Assembly: GCA_005881235.1 (NCBI GenBank) | Contig: VBEQ01000160.1 | Location: forward strand, 1 to 16,249 | Direction: 5' to 3' | Length of the DNA: 16,249 bases | Origin: Chloroflexota bacterium | GTDB taxonomy: Bacteria > Chloroflexota > Dormibacteria > CF-121 | Shown: one piece after another, positions 7,816 through 14,597 of the stretch | Layout: every line of letters begins with the position of its first letter | How positions within the stretch are numbered: position 1 is the stretch's first letter | Translations under genes and position numbers: made by a program | The notes under the pieces: model-generated | What the model saw: only the letters and a program-made list of their open reading frames with translations | The model's database searches: none | Told to the model about the DNA's origin: nothing

Positions 7816-9762
7816 TTACGCGGCGGCGAACGCCTTCTCGTGGTTCATCCAGCGCGGCAAGGCACTCAGAAGCGCCGGCCCCTCGACCTGCGTCTTGATA
7901 ACGTACTCCAGGGCACCGAGCTGGATGGCACGCTTGATCAAGGTGGGCTCGCTGAAGTTCGACATCACGACAACCGGTGTGTTTTTCGTCTCGTCGGAGG
8001 CACGGAGGGTCTGCAGCACCAGGATGCCGTTCTGGCGCGGCATCATGACGTCCAGCAGGATCACCTGTGGTTGGACGCGGGCGCAGAGGTCGACGCCCGA
8101 TACGCCGTCGTTGGCAACCTCGACCTGGTAACTGTTGCCGCGGAAGAGCGTCGCATAGTAATTGGCGGCCACCGGATCATCCTCAATGATGACGATGGTC
8201 CCGGCGTTCGGCCCGTCGCCGGTCGCGGTTGTCGACGGGACGTCCGCCGCCGGCTCTTCGTCAGTCGCCGCCGCGGCGACGACCTCGGGCTGTGCCTCCG
8301 GCTCGGGCTCCGGCGTCGCATTCCAGGGGCGCCACGAATCGGACTCGGTCGAGGGAGCGACGGGCTCCGGAGCCGATGTCTCTTCCTCCCAGGGGTGGCT
8401 GGCCGTGACCGACTCCGGTTCGTGCTGTGGCTCGGACTCGGCTTCTGGCTCCGCGGCGACCGGTGCGGGAGCTGGCTGAGGTTCTGGCGCAGAAGCCGCT
8501 TCCTCGCCAAAGAGCATGTCTCGCATCGACCGTCGCGCATCGTGCTTCGGCTCTGGCTCCGGCTCCGGCTGCGTTTCCGGTTCGACCTCGGCCTCGGTGG
8601 CAACCGGTTCCTCCTCCTCGACGGTTGTCTCGGCAGCGGCGGCCTCGGACTCGTCGGATGTCGCCTCAGCCGGTGGGCCGAATGCAAGGGGGAGTGACTC
8701 GCTCTCCGCTGGCTTCTCTTCCTCGGCCGGGATCGCCTCGACGGGCGGCGCCGGCTGCGCGCTGGCGCTCAGCGAAGGCGCCGGTGAAGGAGCGGATGCA
8801 CCGGGCGCCGGCGCGGCCGCTGCTACCGCCGGCGGGGTCCAGGTCGCCGGCGTTCCCGGAACAGGCGGTGTCCACCCCGTGGTCGGTGGGGGCTCCGCGA
8901 TCTTCGCCTGCACGATCTTCTCGAGATTCTCGAGCACGTTGAAGTTGAAGCGGCGGCGCTTGGGCTTTCCGCGGCGGCCCCCATCGCCACCAGGCGGTTC
9001 TGCCGCGGGGGGTTGAGCGGCCGCTGCATTGCCCGCGAGGTTCGGCGGGGCGGGCGGCGCACCTGACGTCGCAGGCGGTGCGAAACTCGGCGGCGCGGCA
9101 GGGCCGCTGGTTACCGGCGCGAAGCTGGGTGGTGCGAACGGCGAGCCGACCGGCGGCCCGTAGGGCCCGGGGACGCCGGGTGGCGGGGCGATCGGCTGAG
9201 ACATCGGCGCTTGGGGCGCGGGCTGAGGTTGGTAGAACGGGACCGGAGTCGGTGAAGGGCCGGGCATCCCACGTCCAGGGCTTGCCGGATAGCCAGCCCA
9301 TGGCGATCCCTGCGGCGCGGCCGGGGCGGCCCATGGGACGTTTTGAGGAGGAGCGTACGGCGGCTGGCCCGCGTTCGGCTGTGTTGGACCTGTGTTTGGC
9401 GCCCAGCCCGGGGGTGACGGGGGCGAGTAAATCTGTGGGGCCATGCCGGCTTTCTGCAGCGCGGTCCCAAGGTTGCGGGCGTAAGTCCGGCCGCCCTTGA
9501 CCGGCGGGAGAGCTCCTCCGCTCTCGACGGGAGCCTCTTCGACAACCGGGGCGTTGGTAACGTAGCGCCGGCCGCCGCCGCTGCTGGGGCCGGCCGACTT
9601 TGCCGCCGCCAGGTCGCGGTGGAGGCGTTCATTCCGCCAGCGCGTGACCAACAACCAGACGGTGAACCAGGCCAGCAGCAACCCCAGCAGAAGAATGACC
9701 TTGTCGCGGTTGGCGAAGACGAGGTGGCTGAAGGGGGTCAGGAAGTTTTGCAGTCCACTCAT
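7816..9762 (-). CDS. Membrane-tethered response regulator with long disordered linker and C-terminal receiver domain
   Basis: The protein has 648 residues. One TM segment lies at about 23-41 (VILLLGLLLAWFTVWLLV), followed by a basic stretch (TRWRNERLHRD). A long low-complexity region comes next: Pro/Ala/Gly/Gln-rich to about 270, a basic patch GKPKRRRFNFNVLENLEKI, then Glu/Pro/Ala-rich to about 515. The C-terminal receiver domain (about 522-640) is complete: acidic pair in IIEDD (527-529), phospho-acceptor Asp571 in LLDVMMP, Ser601 in VVMSNF, Lys623 in YVIKTQ. It should accept phosphate from a histidine kinase, but it has no DNA-binding or enzymatic output domain. ATG 9762 has only a weak SD (GGCGGA). 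The gene converges on the mannosidase with a 20-bp gap. No kinase is adjacent. A scaffold or adaptor role is inferred. Confidence 0.88.
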   Translation of the reverse strand: MSGLQNFLTPFSHLVFANRDKVILLLGLLLAWFTVWLLVTRWRNERLHRDLAAAKSAGPSSGGGRRYVTNAPVVEEAPVESGGALPPVKGGRTYARNLGTALQKAGMAPQIYSPPSPPGWAPNTGPTQPNAGQPPYAPPQNVPWAAPAAPQGSPWAGYPASPGRGMPGPSPTPVPFYQPQPAPQAPMSQPIAPPPGVPGPYGPPVGSPFAPPSFAPVTSGPAAPPSFAPPATSGAPPAPPNLAGNAAAAQPPAAEPPGGDGGRRGKPKRRRFNFNVLENLEKIVQAKIAEPPPTTGWTPPVPGTPATWTPPAVAAAAPAPGASAPSPAPSLSASAQPAPPVEAIPAEEEKPAESESLPLAFGPPAEATSDESEAAAAETTVEEEEPVATEAEVEPETQPEPEPEPKHDARRSMRDMLFGEEAASAPEPQPAPAPVAAEPEAESEPQHEPESVTASHPWEEETSAPEPVAPSTESDSWRPWNATPEPEPEAQPEVVAAAATDEEPAADVPSTTATGDGPNAGTIVIIEDDPVAANYYATLFRGNSYQVEVANDGVSGVDLCARVQPQVILLDVMMPRQNGILVLQTLRASDETKNTPVVVMSNFSEPTLIKRAIQLGALEYVIKTQVEGPALLSALPRWMNHEKAFAAA

Positions 9763-9906
9763 TGGCCGTTTCCGCCTGCGGAAAGATGGCCTTCGACCAC
9801 GGAGCAGGGGCGCTGACTGGGCGCAGGCACGTTAATAGAACGCTGAGTGGCAGAAAGGCTGTCACTCGGGAGAAGCGGACGTTACCGGACCGTCACCTCT
9901 GTCCGG

Positions 9907-10194
9907 CTAGGCGCGCACGGCGAGGCGGCGGTAGCCCTCCCGCAGGCGGGGAATCAGCTGGGCGAAGTTGATCGCCCATCCGATGCCAATCACGCGCTCG
10001 GTGAAAATCCGATCGTCGTTGGGGTTCCAATAGGCGTCACGGAACCGCCTTGGCGTGGGGACGCGAAAGTCGTAGGGCACGCCGGCAACCTTCCCGTGCC
10101 AGGTGCGTTGACCTTCCGGCTTGCTCAGCTCCTGGGCGACGGCCGCCAGCGTCAGGAAGAAGAGGACGGCGCGCAGCAGACGACTGGTCCGCAT
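9907..10194 (-). CDS. Small membrane/exported protein, DUF5808-like
   Basis: This 95-residue protein has a hydrophobic N-terminal helix (LLRAVLFFLTLAAVAQ, about residues 6-21), either a signal peptide or a membrane anchor. The segment RDAYWNPNDDRIFTERVIGIGWAINFAQ resembles the short DUF5808 motif, in which a W/Y-NPND-R-F patch is followed by a G-GW-NF segment. It also carries a preceding GVPYDFRVPTPRRF. Function is unknown. ATG 10194 lies 2 bp after the TGA of the HTH gene, so the two are almost certainly co-transcribed and coupled. The DUF5808 call rests on motif memory only. Confidence 0.72.
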   Translation of the reverse strand: MRTSRLLRAVLFFLTLAAVAQELSKPEGQRTWHGKVAGVPYDFRVPTPRRFRDAYWNPNDDRIFTERVIGIGWAINFAQLIPRLREGYRRLAVRA

Positions 10195-10196
10195 CG

Positions 10197-10439
10197 TCAG
10201 CCGACCTTTCGGCCCTGGAAGCCGAGGTTGGGAAGATCATCCTTGAGGTTCTCCATCGACTTCGCGTAAATCCAATAATCCAGGGCCGCCTTGGAAAAGA
10301 CGATGCGATCGCCCACCTTGGTGAAGGGGATATTGCCTTTGGCGACGAGATCGTCGATCAGATCCTTGGGTACGCCGAGATAGCTGGCGGCCTGCAGCGT
10401 GTTCATCACGTAATTGACCGCGGTCGGATCGTAGATCAC
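10197..10439 (-). CDS. Excisionase-like / HTH_17 DNA-binding protein
   Basis: This 80-residue protein is dominated by a MerR-like winged helix of the excisionase-family (HTH_17) type: TLQAASYLGVPKDLIDDLVAKG for the helix-turn-helix, IPFTKVGDRIVFSKAALDYWI for the wing and last helix. Such proteins bind DNA as excision factors or as small regulators. A longer reading from TTG 10445 is possible. However, the strong SD GGAGGA (plus-strand 10447-10452) is only 1 bp from that TTG and 7 bp from GTG 10439, so GTG 10439 is preferred. It heads a two-gene leftward operon with the DUF5808-like gene and faces a tRNA-Glu gene. No integrase is in the window, so an excisionase role is not established. Confidence 0.8.
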   Translation of the reverse strand: MIYDPTAVNYVMNTLQAASYLGVPKDLIDDLVAKGNIPFTKVGDRIVFSKAALDYWIYAKSMENLKDDLPNLGFQGRKVG

Positions 10440-10474
10440 GATCAAATCCTCCGGGTGATCTGGGTGAGCCTACC

Positions 10475-10503
10475 TATAATATGGGTTCGCCGCGGAGGCC
10501 CAA
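10475..10503 (+). promoter_or_regulatory. Promoter of tRNA-Glu
   Basis: A perfect -10 hexamer TATAAT (10475-10480) lies 23 bp before the mature tRNA 5' end. No convincing -35 is present at the expected place. It overlaps a -10 for the opposite strand. Confidence 0.6.
10476..10503 (-). promoter_or_regulatory. Promoter of the HTH/DUF5808 operon
   Basis: On the minus strand, TTGGGC (plus 10498-10503) and TATTAT (plus 10476-10481) are separated by 16 bp. The expected transcription start lies about 30 bp before GTG 10439. The -10 overlaps the tRNA promoter's TATAAT, so polymerase binding to the two promoters should compete. Confidence 0.45.
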
Positions 10504-10578
10504 GGCCCGTTCGTCTAGCTGGTCCAGGACGCTGCCCTCTCAAGGCAGAAATCAGCGGTTCGAATCCGCTACGGGCTA
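10504..10578 (+). tRNA. tRNA-Glu (anticodon CTC)
   Basis: A full 75-nt cloverleaf can be folded by eye. The acceptor GGCCCGT pairs with ACGGGCT (10571-10577, one G-U at the end), with discriminator A 10578. The D arm begins GTCTAG. The anticodon stem CTGCC/GGCAG encloses loop CTCTCAA, giving anticodon CTC for GAG. The T arm is AGCGG-TTCGAAT-CCGCT. CCA is not encoded. Its 3' end closely resembles six repeat copies found downstream. Confidence 0.95.
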
Positions 10579-10595
10579 TGACCAACTCCTTTGTG

Positions 10596-11030
10596 CTAGT
10601 GGCCAAACATATCCTCTGGGCCAACAGGGCGCATATAGCTCGCCGTAACGTATGTATCCCCTCGCACCTGCTCCCAAATGCGCTCAGCCTCGTGCAACGC
10701 TGTCAAGCCATCGGCGTTGCCCGTCGGAATCGGAGTGCATTGCCACTTGCGCACATCTTGGTCCGTATCCGCAATGGCGCCGATGTATGGGTGGGGGCCG
10801 GCGATTGGCTCAGCCACGGCTATGGGATCCGCCCCAGCGCGGACAGTGAAGCAGATAGCGTATTTAGCATTCGATGGTGGCAACCAAGCCGTTCGCCATG
10901 GCGGAAATCCGTGAGAGAGTCCCAGCAGGCTGATAAGGACGGCGCAGCCAACGCCGAGAATAACCGCTGCCCTCGGCAGGCTAGTTGGAAGCCTCAGCTG
11001 GCGCATCGCTCGAGGCAGGTTGAGCCTCAT
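10596..11030 (-). CDS. Hypothetical single-pass membrane protein
   Basis: This 144-residue protein matches no family that I recognise. The N-terminus is basic (RLNLPRAMRQLRLP), followed by a TM segment at about 19-39 (PRAAVILGVGCAVLISLLGLS). The remaining roughly 100-residue domain is probably extracytoplasmic, with only two Cys (in AICFTV and KWQCTP) that could form a disulfide. It contains a helix ALHEAERIWEQVR near the end. ATG 11030 has no visible SD; a second ATG lies 8 codons later. It runs convergently toward the tRNA, whose 3' end is 17 bp from its stop. Repeat copy R1 lies 38 bp upstream of its start. The biased, protein-like composition supports it over the overlapping opposite frames. 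Confidence 0.65.
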   Translation of the reverse strand: MRLNLPRAMRQLRLPTSLPRAAVILGVGCAVLISLLGLSHGFPPWRTAWLPPSNAKYAICFTVRAGADPIAVAEPIAGPHPYIGAIADTDQDVRKWQCTPIPTGNADGLTALHEAERIWEQVRGDTYVTASYMRPVGPEDMFGH

Positions 11031-11068
11031 TTAGATATGACGTGGCGTCGTTCCCCTTCCGTTCCGTG

Positions 11069-11093
11069 TTCGAATAGTGTCCGCCAGGGGCTA
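11069..11093 (+). repeat. Dispersed repeat copy R1
   Basis: The copy reads TTCGAAT, then AGTGT, then CCGCCAGGGGCTA. It is the copy whose left part (TTCGAAT) is identical to the tRNA-Glu T-loop segment. It continues with CCAGTAC and then a C-run. It lies upstream of the hypothetical membrane protein gene, in the 200-bp gap before the MFS gene's 3' end. Confidence 0.8.
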
Positions 11094-11124
11094 CCAGTAC
11101 CCCCCCGGCCCCTCCTGCCCTCCT

Positions 11125-11147
11125 AGCGAAAGTGTCCGCCAGGGCAA
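11125..11147 (+). repeat. Dispersed repeat copy R2 (diverged)
   Basis: The core AGTGT + CCGCCAGGG (11131-11144) matches R1, but the right end changes to CAATTGACCCC and the left flank is only GCGAA. It lies 60 bp from R1 in the same orientation, and about 85 bp past the stop of the MFS gene. Confidence 0.6.
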
Positions 11148-11177
11148 TTGACCCCCTGAGTCCTCGTGGGATTTTGA

Positions 11178-11204
11178 AGAGAGAGTGCCCGACACACCCT
11201 CTCT
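11178..11204 (-). terminator. Terminator-like hairpin after the MFS gene
   Basis: Plus-strand AGAGAGAGTG (11178-11187) and CACCCTCTCT (11195-11204) form a 10-bp stem with one mismatch around a 7-nt loop, about 30 bp past the MFS stop. There is no long U-run on the minus strand. Confidence 0.4.
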
Positions 11205-11232
11205 GCCTCTCGATGGGCGAGTTCTTTGCGCC

Positions 11233-12714
11233 TTACGCTGCCTCGGGTACTCCGGCAACCTCGGTGGGTTGTGGACGGCCCTTGATAACGATAGCCGCCA
11301 CCCCGAACCCCACAAGCGCGATCACGGCGGAGATTGCAAACGCGCTGCGATATCCGTGGGTAAAGGCCTGGTTGATCAGCGCGTGAGTAGGAATGCGACT
11401 CGCGAGCTGGTTCCTGGTGACGGTAGCCGCGATGGTTCCCAGGACGGCGATCCCGAGTGAGCCGCCGAGCTGCTGGCCCACGTTCAGAAGCGCGGAGCTC
11501 AATCCCGATTCCCTCGGCGAGACTCCGGCAACGGCGACAATCGTGGTCGACACAAAGATCAGCCCCAGGCCAAACGAGAGGGCGAGCACCGGACCCAGCA
11601 CGCCCAAAACGTAGCCAGAGTGTTCGGTGACTCGGGATAGCCCGAACAACCCGACGGCACCGACCAGGGCTCCAAGTGACATCAGGGGGCGGGGCCCGAT
11701 CCGCCCGATCAGCCGGGAGGCCGACTGGGCGCCCAGGACGACGCCCACCGTGATCGGCAAAAAGGCGAGACCAGCCTCGAGCGGGCTGTAGCCAAGGATG
11801 TTCTGCATGAACTGCGTCAGGAAAAACAGCATGCCCGATAGAGTGGCCCCAATGGCCAGCCGGACTGCGTAGGCGCCCGAGCGATTGCGATTGGCAAAGA
11901 TGCGAAGCGGCATCAACGGCTGCTCGCTGCGGAGCTCGATAGCGATGAAGGCGGCCAGCAGCACTACGGCAGTCACGAGCGACCCGACGGTCAAGGTGTT
12001 CGTCCATCCGCTGCTGGCGGCGCGACTCAGTCCGTAGACGAGGAGCGTCATCCCGGCCGTCACCGTGGCGGCGCCAGGCAGGTCGAGCCGGCCCGGCCGG
12101 CCGTGCGTCGCTGCCAGCACCCGCGGTGCGGCGATGGCGAGCATCACGCCGATCGGCACATTGACGAACAGAACCCAACGCCAGGAGAAGTAGTTGGTGA
12201 TCAGACCGCCGAGGAGCAGGCCGAGGGCGCCGCCGGCTCCCGATACGGCCGCGTACGCGCCGAGCGCGCGGTTGCGACCACTCCCTTCCGGAAACGTGTC
12301 TGCGACCAGCGACAGCGCGGTTGGAGCGACGATCGCTGCCCCGACGCCCTGGGCCACGCGAGCAATGATCAACCAGGTCGACGTGCTGGCAAACCCTCCC
12401 GCCAGCGAGCCGAGTGTGAACAACAGCACGCCCGTGCCAAACACGCGGCGCCGTCCGAACAGGTCGCCCGCGCGACCGCCGAGGAGCAGCAGGCCGCCGA
12501 ATGCCAGGGCATAGCCGTTGACCACCCACTCCAGGCCAGTTGGCGTGAAGTGCAGAGCCCGCTGGATCGACGGCAGCGCGATGTTTACGATCGCCGTGTC
12601 GAGCACCACCATGAGTTGGGCAATCGCGATGACGACGAGGGCGAGGCCGAGGTTGCGAGTCTGCGGCGCCGTGCCGCGTCCTGCGCGGCGAGCGACAGAA
12701 GCTGTTGTAGCCAT
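11233..12714 (-). CDS. DHA2-family MFS drug exporter (EmrB/QacA type, 14 TM)
   Basis: This 493-residue inner-membrane, proton-driven exporter belongs to the DHA2 branch, whose members expel hydrophobic drugs or toxic metabolites (family knowledge). Visible signatures are the TM1 motif LDTAIVNIALPSI (38-50), the loop 2-3 motif GGRAGDLFGRRR (79-90), RVAQGVGAAI in TM4, and the antiporter motif SGAGGALGLLLGG in TM5. Hydrophobic segments fit 14 TM helices. The start at ATG 12714 is fixed by a perfect SD AAAGGAGG (plus 12721-12728) that overlaps the stop of the upstream DUF385 gene; the intergenic gap is 12 bp. The two form an operon under a predicted ECF41 promoter. The substrate is unknown. Confidence 0.94.
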   Translation of the reverse strand: MATTASVARRAGRGTAPQTRNLGLALVVIAIAQLMVVLDTAIVNIALPSIQRALHFTPTGLEWVVNGYALAFGGLLLLGGRAGDLFGRRRVFGTGVLLFTLGSLAGGFASTSTWLIIARVAQGVGAAIVAPTALSLVADTFPEGSGRNRALGAYAAVSGAGGALGLLLGGLITNYFSWRWVLFVNVPIGVMLAIAAPRVLAATHGRPGRLDLPGAATVTAGMTLLVYGLSRAASSGWTNTLTVGSLVTAVVLLAAFIAIELRSEQPLMPLRIFANRNRSGAYAVRLAIGATLSGMLFFLTQFMQNILGYSPLEAGLAFLPITVGVVLGAQSASRLIGRIGPRPLMSLGALVGAVGLFGLSRVTEHSGYVLGVLGPVLALSFGLGLIFVSTTIVAVAGVSPRESGLSSALLNVGQQLGGSLGIAVLGTIAATVTRNQLASRIPTHALINQAFTHGYRSAFAISAVIALVGFGVAAIVIKGRPQPTEVAGVPEAA

Positions 12715-12726
12715 TGGGTTCCTCCT

Positions 12727-13170
12727 TTAAGCGGTCGCTGATGAATGCGCGATGCGAAGCCGAAGGTATTCGTTGATGCCGATAAGGCGGAACTGCAGCC
12801 GCTCGTAGCGCGGAAAGGCCGCTGCCGCCGTTGTGTAGTCGATGACTTCGGGCTCGACCAGCGTGTAGTCCTTTCCGAGGTACGTGACACGGCCCCCGCC
12901 CGCCGCCATCACGTTCCGATACCATGCCGCGTCCTCACCGAAGGTGCGCGGCATGACGAAGGTGTCGCCCAGCGGGCGCATCCCCAGGGGTGTGGCATAC
13001 GACTGGCCGGAGCGACGGCCGACATGGTGCAGGACGCCGAGGACGGGCATCCATCGCCGGCCCGCCATCTGCACGGTGACGGGATTGACGAAGCGGGCAA
13101 CGGACCGGACCACGCGCCGAGTGCGCGGTCCGAGCCTGATCGTGTGGATCGCCGAGCGTGACGTGGTCAT
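12727..13170 (-). CDS. DUF385/Ddn-like deazaflavin (F420)-dependent nitroreductase-family protein
   Basis: This 147-residue protein belongs to the split beta-barrel, flavin/deazaflavin-binding fold related to mycobacterial Ddn. Key segments are VLHHVGRRSGQSYATPLGM (GRRSGQSYATPL at 51-62, the family's G-R-x-SG-TPL signature), AAWYRNVMAAGGGRVTYLG and YTLVEPEVI. Family members bind F420 or a related cofactor and reduce quinones or nitro compounds; this protein's substrate is unknown. ATG 13170 follows SD GGAGGC with a 6-bp spacer. A longer reading from 13242 is rejected because it would overlap the predicted promoter. It is first in an operon with the MFS exporter, suggesting modify-and-export detoxification. 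Confidence 0.88.
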   Translation of the reverse strand: MTTSRSAIHTIRLGPRTRRVVRSVARFVNPVTVQMAGRRWMPVLGVLHHVGRRSGQSYATPLGMRPLGDTFVMPRTFGEDAAWYRNVMAAGGGRVTYLGKDYTLVEPEVIDYTTAAAAFPRYERLQFRLIGINEYLRLRIAHSSATA

Positions 13171-13214
13171 TTGAATGCCTCCAAAACTGAATGAGTTATG
13201 ACTTGTGCCTCTAG

Positions 13215-13241
13215 GACGGCCGACCGAGGGGGAACGTGACA
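13215..13241 (-). promoter_or_regulatory. Predicted ECF41 promoter of the DUF385-MFS operon
   Basis: On the minus strand, TGTCACG (plus 13235-13241) is followed after exactly 16 bp by CGTC (plus 13215-13218). This matches the published ECF41 promoter pattern TGTCACA-N16-CGTC with one substitution. The start site would lie about 35 nt before ATG 13170. Confidence 0.82.
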
Positions 13242-13252
13242 TCGGCTGTCGA

Positions 13253-13279
13253 TGTCACATTCCGGACCCCTACCCCGTC
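13253..13279 (+). promoter_or_regulatory. Predicted ECF41 promoter of the sigma-factor gene (autoregulation)
   Basis: TGTCACA (13253-13259), 16 bp, then CGTC (13276-13279) is an exact match to the ECF41 consensus. It lies about 45 bp upstream of ATG 13324. An ATG at 13252 overlaps the -35 element, so translation cannot start there from this promoter. Confidence 0.86.
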
Positions 13280-13323
13280 CTTGTGTTGATGCAAAGCGCA
13301 TGCTTTGGTCGAGGCGACGGCAG

Positions 13324-14223
13324 ATGATCGAGAACGACACCTGGGTCACGCAGGCCTGGTCGGAACACCACGGCTTCTTGCTGGACGTCGCCTATCGACT
13401 GCTGGGTAGTTACAGCGAAGCGGAGGACACCGTCCAGGAGGCGTTCACGCGGCTCCTCCGCACAGACCTTGATCCGATCGAAGACGTGCGAGCCTGGCTG
13501 GTCGTCGTGGTCAGCCGCCTCTGCCTCGACCAGCTGCGATCGGCCCGGGTCCGGCGCGAGGCCTACGTGGGGCCATGGTTTCCCGAACCGCTGATCCATT
13601 CGGACGAGATGTCAGACCCGGCCGACATCGTGACCATGGACGAGAGCGTACGCATGGCGCTCCTCATTGTCCTCGAGCGCATGTCCCCCGCCGAGCGCGT
13701 CGTTTTCGTGCTCCACGACGTGTTCGACTTTCCCTTTGAGAAGGTCGCGCCCATGGTCAAGAGGTCACCGGCCGCGTGCCGGCAGCTCGCTAGTCGCGCA
13801 CGCCGCCGCATCAACGAAGAGGCAGCCTCGCCTCGCTTCGCGATCGATCCGCAGGAGCAACGGCGGGTCGTCGATGCCTTCATCGCCGCCTGCGCGGGCG
13901 GGGAACTCAAGGCCCTGCTTCCGCTGCTGGATCCTTCGGTCGTCGGATGGGCTGACGTGGGTGGGACGTTGGCCGTGGTCAACCAGCCAAACGTCGGCCG
14001 CGAAACGGTCGCCCAGCAAGTCATGAGGTTCTTCGGTGACCCGGGAACGACCCTGACCGCCCGAGAGATCAATGGTGAGCCCGGCATCGTTGCCTTGCGC
14101 AACGGGGTAGTCGCCGCCGTGCTGGCTCTCACCGTCAGGGAGCATGTGATCACTCGGATCTACGCAGTGGTAGACCCACGCAAGCTGGCTCAGGTCAGAC
14201 GGGTGCTCGAGACGCGCGGGTAG
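13324..14223 (+). CDS. ECF41-family sigma factor with fused SnoaL-like regulatory domain
   Basis: This is a 299-residue ECF sigma factor (SigJ/ECF41 group). Region 2 spans about 10-80 (LLDVAYRLLGSYSEAEDTVQ, RAWLVVVVSRLCLDQLRS). The group-specific linker YVGPWFPEPL is at 81-90. Region 4 spans about 105-165 (MSPAERVVFVLHDVFDFPFE, SPAACRQLASRARRRI). A SnoaL-like domain follows from about 179. ECF41 factors lack a separate anti-sigma; the C-terminal domain tunes activity (family knowledge). The usual DGGG motif reads DVGG (211-214) and the NPDKL motif reads DPRKL (284-288). ATG 13324 is chosen over 13252 and 13300 because of GAGG (13311-13314) with 9-bp spacing and because the promoter lies upstream. 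It is divergent from its predicted target operon. Confidence 0.93.
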   Translation: MIENDTWVTQAWSEHHGFLLDVAYRLLGSYSEAEDTVQEAFTRLLRTDLDPIEDVRAWLVVVVSRLCLDQLRSARVRREAYVGPWFPEPLIHSDEMSDPADIVTMDESVRMALLIVLERMSPAERVVFVLHDVFDFPFEKVAPMVKRSPAACRQLASRARRRINEEAASPRFAIDPQEQRRVVDAFIAACAGGELKALLPLLDPSVVGWADVGGTLAVVNQPNVGRETVAQQVMRFFGDPGTTLTAREINGEPGIVALRNGVVAAVLALTVREHVITRIYAVVDPRKLAQVRRVLETRG

Positions 14224-14298
14224 CTGGTTCGGACTCGATGGAAGCTGATCCTAGCCGGCTCCTCGAGCTGGTCGAGCGGCGGCGCTGTTATTCATTTG

Positions 14299-14323
14299 CT
14301 CGATTAGTGTCCGCCACGGGCTA
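14299..14323 (+). repeat. Dispersed repeat copy R3
   Basis: The copy reads CTCGATT, AGTGT, CCGCCACGGGCTA, then CCACTAC. Its right part differs from the tRNA-Glu 3' end at only one of 13 positions. The external TAGTG and CACTA form a small inverted repeat. It lies in the 172-bp gap between the sigma-factor gene and the 64-aa gene; nothing else is evident there. Confidence 0.85.
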
Positions 14324-14395
14324 CCACTACAAACTGACTCGCGCTGGCTGAGCTCATTCTCGAAGAAGCGCTGGCCCTAGACTGCAGTCAACCGC

Positions 14396-14590
14396 ATGAA
14401 TCGACACCTATGGCGCTGGCCTCCGTTTGGCATCGTGGGCGTTCAACTTCCAGGGTGGCTGTGCAAGATCATCGGCCATCATTACGAATTCAGGGGCTGG
14501 GGGACGTTCGGGCCCGATGGGCCAGAAGTTGGGCAGCGTCAATGTTCGCGGTGTGGTCGCGATGGCGGAGTCGGAACCCTGAAGCGCTAA
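14396..14590 (+). CDS. Tiny Cys/His-rich hypothetical protein
   Basis: This 64-residue protein begins with a hydrophobic, Trp-rich N-terminal half (HLWRWPPFGIVGVQLPGWL). It then carries CKIIGHHYEF and QRQCSRCG, an arrangement (C-x4-HH ... C-x2-C) that could bind one metal ion as a small zinc-ribbon-like knuckle. I recognise no named family. ATG 14396 has no clear SD. A strong hairpin sits 8 bp after the stop, which supports a real transcription unit. It is isolated between repeat copies R3 and R4, like a single-gene cassette. Confidence 0.55.
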   Translation: MNRHLWRWPPFGIVGVQLPGWLCKIIGHHYEFRGWGTFGPDGPEVGQRQCSRCGRDGGVGTLKR

Positions 14591-14597
14591 CGCGTCG

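Noticed and set aside
7474..8697. A 407-codon + strand frame
   Set aside because: It begins in another frame of the mannosidase gene and continues antisense to the receiver domain. It is a shadow.
9860..9886. A third ECF41-like element, TGTCACT
   Set aside because: No CGTC lies 16 bp downstream; CGTT appears at the wrong spacing.
10050..11126. A 358-codon + strand frame
   Set aside because: It runs across the tRNA gene and antisense to three better-supported minus-strand genes.
11123..12925. A 600-codon minus-strand frame
   Set aside because: It overlaps the MFS exporter in another frame and is Arg/Ser/Gly-rich shadow sequence.
13171..13242. An upstream start for the DUF385 gene at 13242
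   Set aside because: The extension covers the predicted ECF41 promoter, and ATG 13170 has a strong SD.
13252..13323. An upstream ATG for the sigma-factor gene at 13252
   Set aside because: It overlaps the -35 element of the predicted promoter, so the ATG would lie upstream of the transcript start.
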